Assembly: GCA_005792205.1 (NCBI GenBank)
Contig: SXSO01000005.1
Location: forward strand, 1-16,418
DNA: 16,418 bases
Direction of reading: 5' to 3'
DNA from: Bacteroidota bacterium
GTDB taxonomy: Bacteria > Bacteroidota > Ignavibacteria > UBA10030 > F1-140-MAGs086
The notes under the pieces: generated by a model
The model's input: only the letters and a program-made list of their open reading frames with translations
Told to the model about the DNA's origin: nothing
The model's database searches: none
In this document: in pieces, positions 14,697 to 16,418 of the stretch
How positions within the stretch are numbered: position 1 is the first letter of the stretch
Layout of the letters: each line of letters starts with the position of its first letter
Program-made: the position numbers and the translations under genes

Positions 14697-15354
14697 TTGC
14701 TAAAACTAAATTTGGTAAAAAAAATAAATACATAATCCACATTAAAATTCCAATTGTAATTGGAATTGCTAAATTATCATCCAAAAAATTAAATGAAATA
14801 ACTTCTGCAAATGCTCCACCAATTGAAGAAAATAACATTATGATATATTCCATAAATAAATTGGAAATTTTTGGTGTGAAAATAACTACAGCAAATGCTG
14901 ATAGAACAAATGCAATACTTCCTTCCCAAGTTTTTTTTCCTTCGCTTAAATTTTTAAAATGATGGTGTCCAAATTTTCTTCCAACAATTGCAGATAATGA
15001 ATCTGATATAATTAAAATGGAAAGCGAAGTTATTGCGATATGTTTTGGAAAAACTAAAATGCAAATGATGGATGAAAGTAGAATATAAGTTGCTCCTGTC
15101 AAGTTTTTTTTGTGAGAAGTTATTTCGTGTTCTCTTAAAATAGAATTGAAAAGTTTGTGAAAAAAAAATTTAAAATTTTCAAAATACAATCTGCATATAT
15201 CCACAAGAAGTGAAAAAAAAAATAAAGTAACTAAAATTGAAAGTGTAAATGGTTTTTCATTAAAACTATAAAAAATTGGAATTGAAATGGACATTAGATG
15301 AATTCCTTTTCGTAAAAATTCTTTTTTAAAATCAGTTTCAATTGAACTTGTCAT
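14686..15354 (-). CDS. Polyprenol/dolichol-kinase-like membrane protein (SEC59/VTE5/CdsA-related)
   Basis: This 222-residue protein has about six hydrophobic segments and belongs to the family of CTP-dependent polyprenol, phytol and diacylglycerol kinases, often labelled phosphatidate cytidylyltransferase. Marks are ELRKGIHL-like FLRKGIHL (13-20), ISDSLSAIVGRKFG (116-129), SEGKKTWEGSIAF (137-149) and LDDNLAIPIT (191-200), which together form the proposed CTP/metal site. Enzymes of this kind phosphorylate a prenyl alcohol or diacylglycerol in the inner membrane, here possibly recycling a carrier lipid. The ATG follows directly on the ftsH stop (TAAATG). Pairing with the polyprenyl synthase in the same window is suggestive only, since the two lie on opposite strands. 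Confidence 0.85.
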   Translation of the reverse strand: MTSSIETDFKKEFLRKGIHLMSISIPIFYSFNEKPFTLSILVTLFFFSLLVDICRLYFENFKFFFHKLFNSILREHEITSHKKNLTGATYILLSSIICILVFPKHIAITSLSILIISDSLSAIVGRKFGHHHFKNLSEGKKTWEGSIAFVLSAFAVVIFTPKISNLFMEYIIMLFSSIGGAFAEVISFNFLDDNLAIPITIGILMWIMYLFFLPNLVLANDF

Positions 15355-16418
15355 TTACACCACTGTTGATACTGTTGCTCCAACTTGTTTTTCTATTGGT
15401 GGAAGAATTTCTTTGCGAATGATTTTTTCTATTTCTTCATTGTCAAGAGTTTCTCTTTCAAGTAAAGCAAGAGATAAATTGTGAAGAGTTTCAATATCCT
15501 CTCGCAAAATTTGTTCTGCTTTTTTCATTGCGTTTTCTATAATGTTTTTGATTTCATTGTCAATTGAAGTTTGAGTTTCTTCACTCAAATGTTTTGTTTT
15601 TGTAACTTCTCTTCCAATAAAAATTTCCTCTTCTTTTTGACCATATCTAATTGGACCAAGTTTTTCATTCATTCCCCACTCACAAACCATTTTTCTTGCA
15701 AGTTCTGTTGCTCTTTCAATGTCATTTCCAGCACCGGTTGTATATTGATTAAATATAATAAGCTCTGCGGCTCTTCCACCAAGCGCATAAGTTATCATTG
15801 CTTCAATATATTCTTTTGAGTAAGTATGTTTTTCATCAATTGGAAGGTATGTTGTAAGTCCAAGTGCACGACCACGAGGAATTATTGTAACTTTATGAAC
15901 TGGATCTGCATCTGGTAAATGTTTTGCAACAAGCACATGTCCGCATTCATGATATGAAGTAACCTTTTTTTCTTTTTCAGAAATGATTAAACTTTTTCTT
16001 TCAGTTCCCATCATTACTTTATCTTTTGCCTCTTCAAAGCATTTCATATTTACTTCGTTCAAATTTTTTCTTGCAGCAAGAAGTGCGGCTTCATTTACAA
16101 GATTTGCTAAATCGGCTCCAGAAAGACCAGGAGTTCCTTTTGCAAGTATTTCAATATTTACATCACTTGCAAGAGGAGTTTTTTGAGTGTGAACTTTTAA
16201 AATTCCTTCTCTTCCCTTTATGTCTGGTCTATCAACCACAACCTGTCTATCAAATCTTCCGGGACGAAGAAGTGCAGGATCTAAAACATCGGGACGATTT
16301 GTAGCTGCAATCACTATCACCCCACTATTTTGTTCAAAGCCATCCATTTCTACGAGAAGTTGATTTAATGTTTGTTCTCTTTCATCATGACCACCACCAA
16401 GTCCTGCACCACGATGAC
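15355..16418 (-). CDS. ftsH: ATP-dependent zinc metalloprotease FtsH, C-terminal part
   Basis: The frame is open to the right edge, so the gene starts outside the window. 353 residues are visible, beginning with HRGAGLGGGHDEREQTLNQL, just after Walker B. The second region of homology is present (AATNRPDVLDPALLRPGRFDRQ) with the arginine fingers. It is followed by the lid (GLSGADLANLVNEAALLAAR) and then the protease domain. The zinc site is HECGH at 15937-15951, with the third ligand in the TTGAGNDIERAT segment. The usual motif is HEAGH, so cysteine replaces alanine here. Walker A and the two N-terminal membrane segments are off the edge. FtsH forms a membrane hexamer that degrades membrane and regulatory proteins. 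It leads the minus-strand run within the window. Confidence 0.97.
   Translation of the reverse strand, partial: HRGAGLGGGHDEREQTLNQLLVEMDGFEQNSGVIVIAATNRPDVLDPALLRPGRFDRQVVVDRPDIKGREGILKVHTQKTPLASDVNIEILAKGTPGLSGADLANLVNEAALLAARKNLNEVNMKCFEEAKDKVMMGTERKSLIISEKEKKVTSYHECGHVLVAKHLPDADPVHKVTIIPRGRALGLTTYLPIDEKHTYSKEYIEAMITYALGGRAAELIIFNQYTTGAGNDIERATELARKMVCEWGMNEKLGPIRYGQKEEEIFIGREVTKTKHLSEETQTSIDNEIKNIIENAMKKAEQILREDIETLHNLSLALLERETLDNEEIEKIIRKEILPPIEKQVGATVSTVV

Noticed and set aside
1..16418. CRISPR array, insertion sequence, tRNA or rRNA
   Set aside because: No regularly spaced repeats, transposase motifs, inverted terminal repeats or tRNA-like cloverleaf with CCA were seen when reading both strands.

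Overview
The window is one continuous stretch of very AT-rich, gene-dense bacterial chromosome. It has no rRNA, tRNA, mobile element or CRISPR array, and no stretch over 300 bases without a gene. The genes point to a diderm of the Bacteroidota/Chlorobiota (FCB) group, most likely on the Ignavibacteria/Kapabacteria side. The reasons are a type IX secretion C-terminal sorting domain at the left edge, a GlyA with the Bacteroidota-style insertion before its PGxQGGP motif, the order ftsH / polyprenol-kinase-like / LytR_C protein / rsfS on one strand, A-rich leaders with almost no Shine-Dalgarno sequences, and several genes that seem to begin with TTG. The group call is inference from family knowledge; no database was searched.

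Layout. (1) 1-156, +: the last 51 codons of a T9SS-exported protein. (2) 247-1425, -: an IscS-type cysteine desulfurase. (3) 1485-10647, +: eleven genes with overlaps or gaps of at most 14 nt, probably one long operon. In order they are a peroxiredoxin-like lipoprotein with no catalytic cysteine, a compact Omp85 protein, RNase HII, YraN, GmhB-like heptose-bisphosphate phosphatase, a lipoprotein with a duplicated domain, an outer-membrane barrel protein, RpiB, GlyA, TatC and a long-chain polyprenyl diphosphate synthase. (4) 10648-10711: a short convergent gap with a weak hairpin. (5) 10712-16418, -: a second co-directional run that reads, in transcription order, FtsH (cut by the window edge), a polyprenol/dolichol-kinase-like membrane protein, a secreted endonuclease/exonuclease/phosphatase, a small secreted protein of unknown function, a LytR_C-domain membrane protein, RsfS and ArgS.

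Function. Most genes are housekeeping: Fe-S and tRNA sulfur supply, RNA primer removal, one-carbon metabolism, pentose phosphate interconversion, protein export, membrane proteolysis, ribosome silencing and arginine charging. A second theme is the cell envelope: Omp85, two lipoproteins, an outer-membrane barrel, heptose for LPS, TatC, polyprenyl carrier synthesis and a polyprenol-kinase-like enzyme. Nothing here is clearly a new defence or mobile system. The less ordinary items are the cysteine-free peroxiredoxin lipoprotein followed directly by a two-POTRA Omp85 with an altered RGF/Y motif, the duplicated-domain lipoprotein with its barrel neighbour, the small secreted protein before LytR_C, the HECGH zinc motif in FtsH and the repeated apparent TTG starts.
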